A DNA stretch of 64,000 nt from Rhodothermales bacterium (GTDB lineage: Bacteria; Bacteroidota; Rhodothermia; Rhodothermales; JAHQVL01). The first letter of the stretch is position 1; each line of letters opens with the position of its first letter. Positions 45,116 through 53,767 of the stretch are shown here, one piece after another. The DNA is taken from the NCBI GenBank assembly GCA_041391505.1, contig JAWKNW010000014.1:62001-126000 (forward strand). The letters run 5' to 3'. The position numbers and the translations under genes are program-made. The notes beneath the pieces were generated by a model. It searched no databases and was not told where the DNA came from. It was given only the letters and a program-made list of their open reading frames with translations.

Positions 45116-45388
45116 GGTATGGTCTGGTGTTTGCCACCCCGCCTCCTGGGTAGGGTTCGTGGAGCCATGACCGCCCAACTTTTCGCGCGATGGGTCGTTT
45201 CAGCGGTCTCCATGAAACACTCGCCGGCTTTGGGTGTGGGTACTACCTGCCGGCGGGCGAACGACGTGCCGCGCGGCATGCGAATGCGATGAGCGCCGTT
45301 CCCTGGTTCGGCGTCAGTGATAGAAGACGATCGGTGCTTCGTAGCGATCGGTCAAATGCGGGAAACAGCCCGAAGGAGCGTATCTATT
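45116..45388. other. Spacer of about 270 bp upstream of the E2 gene, no gene seen
   Basis: Open frames through it on both strands have arginine/proline-rich low-quality translations. Two copies of CGATCGGT occur at 45329-45355 (ACGATCGGTGCTTC, GCGATCGGTC), and GAAGGAGCG at 45372-45380 is a usable ribosome site for the ATG at 45389. A promoter for the E2 gene must lie here, but none stands out. Confidence 0.5.
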
Positions 45389-47068
45389 ATGGCGAAGGTT
45401 GACGTGAAAATGCCCAAGATGGGCGAAAGCATCACCGAAGGCACGGTAATCGTCTGGCACAAGAAGCCCGGCGAGCGCATCGAGCTGGACGAGCCGCTGC
45501 TCGAAATCGGCACGGACAAGGTCGACACCGAGGTGCCGGCCTCTGCCGCCGGGGTGCTGCACCAGATCCTGGTCGAAGAAGGAGCCACCGTGGAGGTGGG
45601 CACCGTCATCGCCGTTATCGAAACGGAAGCGGAGGCCGCCGTCGAGGCTGCCCCGGCTCCGGCGCCCGCGGCTCCGAAGGCCGAGCCCGTGGCCCCGAAG
45701 GCCGAGCCCGCGGCTCCGAAGGCCGAACCTGCCCCGCAGCCCGCGCCGGCCGCCGGCGGAGGCAAGGTTGTCGTGGTCATGCCCAAGATGGGTGAGAGCA
45801 TCACGGAAGGGACGATCATCGCGTGGCACAAACAGCCCGGCGACGCCGTGGAGCTCGATGAGCCGCTGCTGGAGATCGGCACGGACAAGGTGGATACCGA
45901 GGTGCCGGCCGTCGCCGCGGGTACGCTCGAACGCATCCTGGTGGCCGAGGGCGAGACGGTCGCGGTAGGCACCCAGCTCGCCATCATCGCCACCGGCGCT
46001 GGCGCCGCGGTGGAAGCCCCGGCGCCGGCTCCCGCGCCCCGCGCCGAGGCCTCGGGCGACGGCGCGCCGCCGGCCGCTCCCGCACCGACGCCCCGCGCGG
46101 TGGCTGCCCCGGTCGAGGCCGAAGAAGCAGCCGACGGCCGCTTCCTGTCCCCGCTGGTGCGCTCCATCGCGGAGAAAGAAGGCCTGACATCGGCCGAACT
46201 CGCCCGGATCGCCGGCAGCGGACGCGACGGACGGATCACCAAAAAAGACATTCTCGCACACCTCGAGAACCGGCAGCAAGCGCCCGCCGCCGCACCCGCG
46301 CGCCCCGCGCCGGCGCCGGTGGTTGCTCCGTCGCGGACGGACGTGGTGGCCGGCGAGCGGGTGGAGATCGTCGAAATGGACCGCATGCGGCAGATCATCG
46401 CCGAGCACATGGTCCGCTCCAAAGCCACCTCCCCGCACGTCACGTCGTTTGCGGAGGTGGATGTGACCAACCTGGTGCAGCTGCGCGAGGCCAACAAACA
46501 GGCGTTCCAGGCGCGCGAGGGCATCAAGCTGACCTTTACGCCGTTCATGGTGCAGGCGGCCGTCGAGGCGCTGCGTGAACATCCGATCCTCAATGCGTCG
46601 GTCGACGACAAGCGGATCATCATGAAGAAGGATTTTCACATCGGCATCGCGGTGGCGATCGACGCGTCGCGGCTGGTCGTCCCGGTAATTCGCGACGCCG
46701 GCCAGAAAAACCTCGCCGGCCTGGCCCATGCGGCCAACGACCTCGCGACGCGCGCGCGCTCCAAGCGGCTCCAGCCCAACGACCTGCAGGGCGGGACGTT
46801 TACCGTGACGAACATCGGTTCCGTCGGCAGCCTGATGGGCACGCCGATCATCAACCAGCCCCAGGTGGCCATCCTGGCGACCGGCGCGATCAAGAAGCGC
46901 CCGGTGGTGCTGGAGGACCCGAAGCTCGGCGACGTTATTGCGATCCGTCACATGATGTACATCTCGCTCTCGTACGATCACCGGATCATCGACGGCGCGA
47001 TGGCGGCCTCGTTCCTGCGCCACTATGTCGGGATTATGGAGGGCCACGACCCCCGCGCCACGGTTTAA
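45389..47068 (+). CDS. 2-oxoacid dehydrogenase E2 (dihydrolipoamide acyltransferase), two lipoyl domains
   Basis: 559 residues from the ATG at 45389, preceded by GGAG. Two lipoyl domains at about 3-78 and 127-203, each with the modified Lys in IGTDKVDTEV (Lys44 and Lys167). The Ala/Pro-rich linkers contain three repeats of PKAEP. The E3-binding domain at about 250-290 is LSPLVRSIAEKEGL plus GSGRDGRITKKDIL. The catalytic domain ends with LSYDHRIIDGAMAASFLRHY (His and Asp of the acetyltransferase). Probable partner in the pyruvate, 2-oxoglutarate or branched-chain complex; the substrate is not decidable from E2 alone. E1 and E3 are not in the window. Confidence 0.9.
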   Translation: MAKVDVKMPKMGESITEGTVIVWHKKPGERIELDEPLLEIGTDKVDTEVPASAAGVLHQILVEEGATVEVGTVIAVIETEAEAAVEAAPAPAPAAPKAEPVAPKAEPAAPKAEPAPQPAPAAGGGKVVVVMPKMGESITEGTIIAWHKQPGDAVELDEPLLEIGTDKVDTEVPAVAAGTLERILVAEGETVAVGTQLAIIATGAGAAVEAPAPAPAPRAEASGDGAPPAAPAPTPRAVAAPVEAEEAADGRFLSPLVRSIAEKEGLTSAELARIAGSGRDGRITKKDILAHLENRQQAPAAAPARPAPAPVVAPSRTDVVAGERVEIVEMDRMRQIIAEHMVRSKATSPHVTSFAEVDVTNLVQLREANKQAFQAREGIKLTFTPFMVQAAVEALREHPILNASVDDKRIIMKKDFHIGIAVAIDASRLVVPVIRDAGQKNLAGLAHAANDLATRARSKRLQPNDLQGGTFTVTNIGSVGSLMGTPIINQPQVAILATGAIKKRPVVLEDPKLGDVIAIRHMMYISLSYDHRIIDGAMAASFLRHYVGIMEGHDPRATV

Positions 47069-47117
47069 CGCACTTTTTGTTCGGATTTCTGAATTCCGTT
47101 ATTGAAAAAGTAAAATA

Positions 47118-47149
47118 AACGCCGTTCCTTTGGGCCGGCGTTTTTTTTT
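47118..47149 (+). terminator. Rho-independent terminator after the E2 gene
   Basis: AACGCCG at 47118-47124 pairs with CGGCGTT at 47136-47142 around an 11-nt loop, then a T-run to 47149. Located 50 bp after the E2 stop. Confidence 0.85.
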
Positions 47150-47231
47150 GCGCCTTCACGTCGGCAGGTCCCCGGGACCTCCGCCTCGTTCCAATGACGA
47201 ACGCCGCGCCAGCAGCCCGCGGCAAGACTAC

Positions 47232-48179
47232 ATGGCCAAAACCACACCGGCAGAGACGTCCCTTAAGCTATCCGTGTCCGAACTCAATCGGCGCATCGAG
47301 GATTTTGTCAAGGAGTACCTGAAGGAGAAGAGCCCGGAAACGACGGGCACGTACCGTCGCTCCCTCAACGAGTTCGAGCGCTGGTTCGCGCGGGAGTCGG
47401 TCGACTTCCGTTTCGGCGTCGACGATGTCGAGGCCTACAAGGCGTATCTGATGGGGGAGCGCGGGCTGCACCAGGTATCGGTATCGACCTATCTCACGGC
47501 GCTCCGCCGGCTCTGCCAGTACCTGGTGGATATCGGCTTGCTGGGGGAAAACCCGGCCCGCTCGGTCAAGGGGAACCGGCGTCCCAACACCCATTCGCGC
47601 GCCGTGCTCACCCAGGGCGAGATCGATCAGCTGATCGAGAAGATGGAGAACGTGTCGCAGATCGGCAAACGGGATGTGGCGCTGATCAACATGATGCTGT
47701 TCGCCGGCCTCAGCGAGATCGAACTCATCCGGGCGAACGTGCAGGATCTGGAGCAGACGCTGCTCGGCTGGTTCCTGCGGGTTCAGGGCAAGGGGCGCAC
47801 GGTCAAGGACCAGCAGGTGCCCATCGATCCGCATGTGATGGAGCGGTTGCAGGACTACATGGCCACCCGTCAGCGCGTCCATCCGGACAATCCGCTGTTC
47901 GTGTCGCACGGTCACCGCTCGGAAGGCCAGCGCCTCAACACGCGCTCGGTCCGCAGCCGGATCAACCTGCATCTGAAGGACGCCGGCATCAAGCGTCGGG
48001 GCGTTACGCCGCACAGCCTCACGCACACGGCCGCGCTGCTCTGGCTCAACAACGGCATGACGCTCGAGGAGGTCCGCCAGCGTATGCGGCACGGTACGCT
48101 GGAGACGACGATGATCTATTTCAAGAAGCAGGGGCTGCTCAATCTGGATCCCGAGGAGCTGAAAAAGCTCAACCTGTAG
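47232..48179 (+). CDS. Xer-like tyrosine recombinase lacking both catalytic arginines
   Basis: 315 residues from the ATG at 47232. N-terminal SAM-like core-binding domain (LNRRIEDFVKEYLKEKSPETT, STYLTALRRLCQYLV) and a C-terminal catalytic fold. The first catalytic Arg, normally in GLRxSEL, is Ser161 in FAGLSEIEL; the second, normally HxLRH, is Thr264 in HSLTHT. Retained are a Lys in the VQGKGRTVKD hairpin, His261 and His265, the late His in RMRHGTLETT and the tyrosine in MIYFKK. It may bind DNA without cutting, or act with a partner. XerC/D have 295-300 residues, so length is normal. No mobile-element remnants border it, so a chromosomal rather than phage origin is likely. Confidence 0.8.
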   Translation: MAKTTPAETSLKLSVSELNRRIEDFVKEYLKEKSPETTGTYRRSLNEFERWFARESVDFRFGVDDVEAYKAYLMGERGLHQVSVSTYLTALRRLCQYLVDIGLLGENPARSVKGNRRPNTHSRAVLTQGEIDQLIEKMENVSQIGKRDVALINMMLFAGLSEIELIRANVQDLEQTLLGWFLRVQGKGRTVKDQQVPIDPHVMERLQDYMATRQRVHPDNPLFVSHGHRSEGQRLNTRSVRSRINLHLKDAGIKRRGVTPHSLTHTAALLWLNNGMTLEEVRQRMRHGTLETTMIYFKKQGLLNLDPEELKKLNL

Positions 48180-48299
48180 GCCGCATGAGGCGGCGCCGGC
48201 GGACGGTAACGGATCGTTTCGAGGTCCCGGATGGGTGCCGCAACCCCTTCATCGATCCCTGCGGGATGAACTCGTGGGCCGGTCGGATACGTAGCTTTT

Positions 48300-49052
48300 G
48301 TGATTGACGACCCCATTTTTTACCTGATCGCCATCGTTGCCATCCTGATATCGGGCATCGCCAAAAGCGGGTTCGGCGGAGGGCTCGGCATCCTGGCGGT
48401 TCCGTTGATGGCGCTCCGCGTCGAGCCCGGGCGGGCGGCGGCCATCCTGCTCCCCATTCTTTGCGTGATGGATGCCGTGAACATCTGGCATTACCGCAAG
48501 AGCTGGGATCCCGCGAACATCAAGATCATGCTGCCGGCGGGGCTGCTCGGCGTGTTGATCGGGGCCTTCACGTTCCGTTACCTGTCGGACGCGCACATCC
48601 GCATCCTGATCGGCCTCATCGCCATCGTGTTCTCGATCAACTTTCTCCGGAAGCGGGATGCCGACGCGCCGGCGCGCGGCCCGAGCGTCGCGCGGGGCAC
48701 CTTCTGGGGGTTGATCGCGGGCTTCGTGAGCTTCGGGGTGCATGCCGGCGGCCCGCCGGCGAACGTCTACCTTCTGCCGCAGCGCCTCCCCAAATCGCTC
48801 TTCGTCGGCACGCTCGTGGTCATGTTCACGATCATCAACTTCGTGAAACTGGTGCCCTACGCCATGCTCGGCCAGCTGAGCGCGAGTAACATGTCCACCT
48901 CCCTGATCCTGTCGCCGCTGGCGCCGCTCGGCGTCTGGCTGGGGCTTCGGCTGCATGCCGTGGTCGACGAGCGGTGGTTTTATCCGCTCGTGTACGCCTT
49001 CCTGTTCATGACCGGCGTCAAGTTGCTCTACGACGGCCTTTCCGGGCTCTGA
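48300..49052 (+). CDS. TauE/SafE-family sulfite/organosulfonate exporter-like permease
   Basis: 250 residues from a GTG at 48300. Eight membrane helices are readable, and the paired family motifs are GIAKSGFGGGLGILAVPLMA at the N-terminus and AGFVSFGVHAGGPPANVYLL at the start of the second half, the duplicated DUF81 half-repeats. Probably exports sulfite, sulfoacetate or a related anion. Isolated between the Xer-like gene and umuC; no sulfur genes lie adjacent. Confidence 0.85.
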   Translation: MIDDPIFYLIAIVAILISGIAKSGFGGGLGILAVPLMALRVEPGRAAAILLPILCVMDAVNIWHYRKSWDPANIKIMLPAGLLGVLIGAFTFRYLSDAHIRILIGLIAIVFSINFLRKRDADAPARGPSVARGTFWGLIAGFVSFGVHAGGPPANVYLLPQRLPKSLFVGTLVVMFTIINFVKLVPYAMLGQLSASNMSTSLILSPLAPLGVWLGLRLHAVVDERWFYPLVYAFLFMTGVKLLYDGLSGL

Positions 49053-49174
49053 AATCGGGAACGCAGAAGATGTGTGCGAGGTATGTGTGATGGATGCCGG
49101 ACGATCGCGTGAGACTCGGCATTGGAGGAGGATTTGAGGAAGACAGCAACATCTCTTTTTCAACCGGGGATACG

Positions 49175-50413
49175 GTGCGGTACGCGCTCGTCGATTGCAA
49201 CAATTTCTACGTCTCCTGTGAGCGGGTTTTTCGGCCGGAGCTGAACGGCCGGCCGGTTGTCGTATTGTCCAACAACGACGGGTGCGTCATCTCGCGTTCG
49301 TCCGAGGCCAAGGCGCTGGGGATCGCGATGGGTGCGCCGTATTTCCAGATCCGGAAAGAGCTGGAAAAGGCCGGCGTGGCGGTTTTTTCGTCGAACTACG
49401 CGCTCTACGGCGATATGTCGGCCCGGGTGATGAGCGTGCTGGGCGCGTACACGCCCGAGATCGATGTGTATTCGATCGACGAAGCCTTTCTCGAGCTTCC
49501 CGACGGGGCGGACGCCGCGGAAGTGCGCGAGGCGGTGTGGCAGCATACCGGAATCCCCGTCTCGATCGGCGTGGGGCCCACGCGGACGCTGGCGAAAATC
49601 GCAAACCGACGCGCGAAGGGCGGGCCGGCGGGGGGATCCTACGAGCTTCCGACGGGATCCCAGCTCGATGCGATCCTCGCGGAGACGCCCATCGAGGGCG
49701 TGTGGGGCATCGGCCGGCGGTGGACGCGTCTGCTCCGGAAGGAACGCATCGCGAACGCGCTGGCGCTGCGCGACCAGCCGGATGCCTGGGTGCGCAAGCA
49801 CCTCTCGGTGGTGGGGTTGCGGACCGCGCACGAACTGCGTGGCCGGCCCTGCATCCGGATGGAAGATCAACCCGCCCGCCAGCGCAGCAAGATGTGCACG
49901 CGGTCGTTCAAGCGGCCGGTGAGCGAGATCGGGGAGCTTCAGGAAGCCGTCGCCCTCTTCGCCTCCCGCGCGGCCGAGAAGCTGCGGCGCGAGCGGCTCG
50001 CGGCGTCGATGATGCAGGTGTATATCACGACGAAGCGGCACGGCGCCGGCCCATCCTACACCAACAGCACCACCGTGACCCTGCCGGCGCCCACGGATTA
50101 TACGCCCACGTTCGTGCAGCAGGCCCACGCCGCGCTCGCCCGCATCTACAAACCGGGCTATCCCTACCGGAAGGCGGGCATCTGTCTGTTCGGCCTGACG
50201 GCCGGCGGCGCCCTCCAGCAGGATCTCTTTGCGCCGCGCTGCACGCGGAACGACACCGCGCTCATGCAGGCCATGGATGCGCTGAACCAGCGGTATGGCC
50301 GGGGGACGCTCTTCCTCGCCGCCGAGGGCATCGAAAAGCCGTGGGACATGCGGCAGGACTTCCTTTCGCCGCACTATACCACGCGGTGGGATGATTTGAT
50401 GGCGGTGCGGTAG
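49175..50413 (+). CDS. umuC: Y-family DNA polymerase, UmuC type
   Basis: 412 residues if translation starts at the GTG at 49175, giving the family-typical start [18 protein letters not shown]; an ATG at 49094 would add 27 atypical residues. Conserved blocks: [45 protein letters not shown] (metal-binding Asp/Glu), [19 protein letters not shown] and the C-terminal UmuC-specific TRWDDLMAV. Performs error-prone bypass of DNA damage as Pol V when UmuD is present; no umuD or lexA is adjacent. About 120 bp separate it from the exporter gene. Confidence 0.9.
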   Translation: MRYALVDCNNFYVSCERVFRPELNGRPVVVLSNNDGCVISRSSEAKALGIAMGAPYFQIRKELEKAGVAVFSSNYALYGDMSARVMSVLGAYTPEIDVYSIDEAFLELPDGADAAEVREAVWQHTGIPVSIGVGPTRTLAKIANRRAKGGPAGGSYELPTGSQLDAILAETPIEGVWGIGRRWTRLLRKERIANALALRDQPDAWVRKHLSVVGLRTAHELRGRPCIRMEDQPARQRSKMCTRSFKRPVSEIGELQEAVALFASRAAEKLRRERLAASMMQVYITTKRHGAGPSYTNSTTVTLPAPTDYTPTFVQQAHAALARIYKPGYPYRKAGICLFGLTAGGALQQDLFAPRCTRNDTALMQAMDALNQRYGRGTLFLAAEGIEKPWDMRQDFLSPHYTTRWDDLMAVR

Positions 50414-50488
50414 GGCGCGGAACCGAATCGGTCAGAAGTGATCATACGACTATTCCGATTCACCCCCCAGCATCCCTGTTATCCGACC

Positions 50489-51580
50489 ATGCCTCACTAT
50501 TCCCGCCGTGATTTTCTCAAGACGGCCGCCGCCGGCGCGGCCGTGGCCGGCCTTCCGGCTTTGCGCCCCATCGAACGCACCCGCTCGGCCGACTCGCTCG
50601 GCATCGCGCTGGTCGGGCTCGGCTACTATAGCACCGATTTGCTGGCGCCCGCGCTGCAGGAGACGACGAACGTCCATCTCGCCGGCATCGTGACGGGGAC
50701 GCCGGCCAAGGCGAAAGCCTGGCAGGAGAAATACGCGATCCCGCAGCGGAATATCTACTCGTACGAGACCTTCGACAAGATCGCGGACAATCCCGACATC
50801 GACATCATCTATGTGGTGCTGCCGAATGTCATGCACAGGGAGTATGTCGTGCGGGCGGCTCGCGCCGGCAAACATGTCATCTGCGAAAAACCGATGGCCA
50901 TCACGGAAGCCGAATGCGCCACGATGATCGAGGCGTGCGACCGGGCCGGCGTGACGCTTTCGATCGGGTACCGGATGCAGTACGAACCCACGACCCAGCA
51001 CGTGATGCGCAATGCCCGGGAGAAAACGCACGGCGCCGTGCAGTTCGTGACCGCCGGCTCGGGCTATCGCGAGGGGCGGCCGGACAACTGGAAGGTGAAG
51101 AAGGCGATGGGGGGCGGCGCCATGATGGACATGGGCGTGTATTCGCTGCAGGCGTGCCGCTACGCCGCCGGCGAGGAGCCCGTCTCGGTATCCGCCCAGA
51201 CGTTCACCACGCGTCCGCAGATCTTCAAGGACGTGGACGAAATCACCGCGTTCCAGCTGCAATTCCCGAGCGGCGCCGTCGCCAACGCCCATACCAGCTT
51301 CGCAAACAGCATGAATCACCTCGAAGTGCGCTACGAGCGGGGATGGCTCAAGCTGGATCCGTTCCAGGCCTATGGAGGCATCAAGGGCTCGACGCACGAG
51401 GGGCCGCTCAACTACCCGCAGCGCAACCAGCAGGCAACGCAGATGGACGAGGTGGCGGACTGTATCGTCAACAAGAAGCCCATGCGCGTCCCCGGCGAAG
51501 AAGGGATGCGGGACATGCGCATCGTCGAGGCCATCTACCGATCGATTGCCGCCGGCGGGACGAGGATTAAGCTGGGATGA
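50489..51580 (+). CDS. Tat-exported Gfo/Idh/MocA oxidoreductase, glucose-fructose oxidoreductase-like (second)
   Basis: 363 residues from the ATG at 50489, which starts a twin-arginine signal (SRRDFLKTAAAGAAVAG). Rossmann domain IALVGLGYYSTDLLAPAL, then VVLPNVMHREYVVRAARAGKHVICEKPM (catalytic Lys in EKP) and YRMQYEPTTQ, the phrase typical of the glucose-fructose oxidoreductase branch. Probably periplasmic, oxidising a sugar with tightly bound NADP. The 17 upstream codons from 50438 lack signal character. Followed by a repeat array that starts directly after its stop. Confidence 0.87.
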   Translation: MPHYSRRDFLKTAAAGAAVAGLPALRPIERTRSADSLGIALVGLGYYSTDLLAPALQETTNVHLAGIVTGTPAKAKAWQEKYAIPQRNIYSYETFDKIADNPDIDIIYVVLPNVMHREYVVRAARAGKHVICEKPMAITEAECATMIEACDRAGVTLSIGYRMQYEPTTQHVMRNAREKTHGAVQFVTAGSGYREGRPDNWKVKKAMGGGAMMDMGVYSLQACRYAAGEEPVSVSAQTFTTRPQIFKDVDEITAFQLQFPSGAVANAHTSFANSMNHLEVRYERGWLKLDPFQAYGGIKGSTHEGPLNYPQRNQQATQMDEVADCIVNKKPMRVPGEEGMRDMRIVEAIYRSIAAGGTRIKLG

Positions 51581-51917
51581 GCGCCCGTTGGGCGCGGTTG
51601 TGGCGCCCTTTGGGCGCGGTCATTGGTCATGGCGCCCTTTGGGCGCGGTCATTGGTCATGGCGCCCTTTGGGCGCGGTCATTGGTCATGGCGCCCGTTGG
51701 GCGCGGTCATTGGGCATGAACGACCGGAGGTCGTGTCATGAGCGCCCGTTGGGCGCGGTCATTGGACATTGGTCATCGGGCACTGTGCATGGGGAACCTG
51801 CCTGGAGCGACGCGTTCGACCAGTGACCAGTGACCAGTGACCAGTGACCAGTGACCAGTGACCAGTGACCAGTGACCAGTGACCAGTGACCAGTGACCAG
51901 TGACCAGTGACCAGTGA
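51581..51917. repeat. 29-bp hairpin units plus (CCAGTGA)14 heptad array
   Basis: Units of GGCGCCCTTTGGGCGC followed by GGTCATTGGTCAT repeat about four times, then a GACCGGAGGTCGTGTCATG hairpin, another GCGCCC unit and GGGAACCTGCCTGG with a core ending CGCGTTCGA. From 51820 to 51917 there are fourteen exact copies of CCAGTGA. The left GGTCATT units and the right CCAGTGA units are inverted relatives of each other. The array ends four bases before the stop of the next minus-strand gene. Confidence 0.85.
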
Positions 51918-51921
51918 CCGC

Positions 51922-53250
51922 TCACACGGTCGGTTCCCAGCCTGGTTCGTACTCGCGGCCCCACATCTGCTTCATGATCGTGTCGTTTTTGACGTGGCCG
52001 TTGGTCGGGTCGCATTCCAGGGTCATGCCTGTGTACTGGGCGACATTGCCCAGGTGGCAGAGCAGGACGCTCTTGTGGCCGGTTTCGATGGGGGTGTTGA
52101 GCATCTTGCCGTCGGTGACCCCGTCCACGAAGTTCCTGATGTGGATGTCGGTGAGGCCGTCGGCGCCTACGGTATTGAGGGCGTTGGTGGTTTCCTTGCG
52201 CATGCGGCGCTTGATCTCCTTGCCGGCCAGGTCGTAGACGATGTAGCCTTCACGGTCCAGCAGGACGGTGCCTTCCGTGCCGTGGATCGTCGATCCGCGG
52301 CCGCGGTCGTAGAACGGCATCCCGTTGCAGCTGCGGCCTTCCCAGGTGATGGATTTGCCGCCGGCGAAGTCGAAGGACATCACCTGCGTGTCGTAGAACT
52401 CCCAGTCGTCGTTGAAGTGGTAGCGGCCGCCGGAGGAGGTGACGCGGGTCGGGTAATCGACGCCAAGCGCCCAGCGGCAGACATCGACTTCATGCGTCCC
52501 GTTGTTCAGCGCTTCACCCGTTCCCCAGTGCCAGAACCAGTGCCAGTTGTAGTGGATGAGATTGTCCTGGTAAGGCCGGCGCGGTGCCGGACCCTGCCAT
52601 AGCTCGTAGTCGAGCCAGGAGGGCACTTCGGCGATCTTGCCCTTGCCGATGGAGCCGCGGGTGTTGGCGTACCAGCATTTGGCGTAGCGAGCCTCGCCGA
52701 TCAGCCCCTCGCGGATCGCCTGGATCACTTCGATCGACTCCGGCGCCGACCGCTGCTGGGTGCCCATCTGGACGACCTTGCCGTATTTCTTCTGGGCGGC
52801 GATCAGGAGTTCGCCTTCGCGCGGGTTCTGGCCGCACGGTTTTTCGACGTAGACGTTTTTTCCGGCCTGCAGGGCCATCAGCGCCGCCGGCGTGTGCCAG
52901 TGGTCCGGCGCCGCGATGACGAGGGCGTCGATGTCGTTGCCGTCCAGCAGGGTCCGGAAATCCTTTACGCCCTTCGGCTCGCGGTCCTGGCGCTCACGCA
53001 CATCCTTGACCGCCTTCGCGATCGCGCGCTCGTCGACATCGCAGATAAAACCGACTTCAGCCCCCGGCGTCAGCGCGAACGAATTGGCCAGCGCGCCGCC
53101 CCGGCCGTTCACGCCCATGACGGCGACGACGAGTTTGGCGTTCGGCGATGCGGGGCGTCGCAGGCCCTGCAGGGGACCGGTCAGGCCCAGCCCGAGGCCG
53201 GCGGCTGCGGCGGTCTTGACAAATGTGCGGCGATCGACGGGTTGCGACAT
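51922..53250 (-). CDS. Tat-exported Gfo/Idh/MocA oxidoreductase (third)
   Basis: 442 residues from the ATG at 53248-53250, giving a twin-arginine signal (DRRTFVKTAAAAGLGLGL). Rossmann domain VVAVMGVNGRGGALANSF, IAAPDHWHTPAALMALQAGKNVYVEKPCG with the catalytic Lys, and GTQQRSAPESIEVIQAI. The C-terminal domain has HWFWHWGTGEALNNGTHEVDVCRWAL. It belongs to the bacterial alpha-N-acetylgalactosaminidase/oxidoreductase-like branch of the superfamily, common in planctomycetes and Bacteroidota. Converges with the gene at 50489 across a repeat array. Confidence 0.87.
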   Translation of the reverse strand: MSQPVDRRTFVKTAAAAGLGLGLTGPLQGLRRPASPNAKLVVAVMGVNGRGGALANSFALTPGAEVGFICDVDERAIAKAVKDVRERQDREPKGVKDFRTLLDGNDIDALVIAAPDHWHTPAALMALQAGKNVYVEKPCGQNPREGELLIAAQKKYGKVVQMGTQQRSAPESIEVIQAIREGLIGEARYAKCWYANTRGSIGKGKIAEVPSWLDYELWQGPAPRRPYQDNLIHYNWHWFWHWGTGEALNNGTHEVDVCRWALGVDYPTRVTSSGGRYHFNDDWEFYDTQVMSFDFAGGKSITWEGRSCNGMPFYDRGRGSTIHGTEGTVLLDREGYIVYDLAGKEIKRRMRKETTNALNTVGADGLTDIHIRNFVDGVTDGKMLNTPIETGHKSVLLCHLGNVAQYTGMTLECDPTNGHVKNDTIMKQMWGREYEPGWEPTV

Positions 53251-53767
53251 GGGTGACCTCTTTCGGTTCTGATACATGGACAATGGAGCGTGGTGCGCCT
53301 CTCCCGGGTTCGGCGTGAGGCCGCGCTGGATCTCCGTAATTTCCGGCACGACGGACGCGCGACAGCCTCGTGCGCGCCAGGGCGGGCCGCGAACAAACTA
53401 CGAATTGAATTCCAAAGATTGAGCGCTCCGTCCGCTCTTTTTGAATGAGTGGTGCGGTGGCGCCTTGCGCGGTGGCGGCGTCCCGGGAAAACCCCGCGTT
53501 CCCGGCGCCTCGCGTGTCCGGGCTGCGGCCAGGCCTCGCGCACCCTGGCGATCCGATTAGCCCATCCAGAACCATGCGATGCACGATCACCCATCAAAAA
53601 CACGGTTTTTCGGGATAAAACCGGCATCAGGCATCCCGCATCACACCATCGATTCGCCATCGAGCACGGGCGTGCAGGAAAAAGTGCAGGGTTCTTACTT
53701 ATCGAAGCGCAATGGGCGCCGATGATGGAAAGAACACGTCTTTCTTTTCAAATAGCCTGTTCACATC
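53251..53767. other. 517-bp spacer without a gene
   Basis: Separates the divergent oxidoreductase (minus) and chemoreceptor (plus) genes. The open frames through it are arginine-rich shadows. CGGTTTT (53603-53609) and AAAACCG (53617-53623) form a small hairpin. GCATCAG, GCATCCC and GCATCAC at about 53627-53647 resemble the heptads seen elsewhere. The end is AT-richer (53690-53760), a likely promoter area for the chemoreceptor, but no clear boxes stand out. Confidence 0.5.

Noticed and set aside
47232..48179. Integrase of a mobile element
   Set aside because: No attachment-site repeats, tRNA or phage/ICE genes flank it and both catalytic arginines are missing.
51820..51917. Plasmid-type iterons or replication origin
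   Set aside because: The fourteen contiguous CCAGTGA units have no spacing, AT-rich region, DnaA box or replication gene nearby; the heptad family occurs at many spacers.
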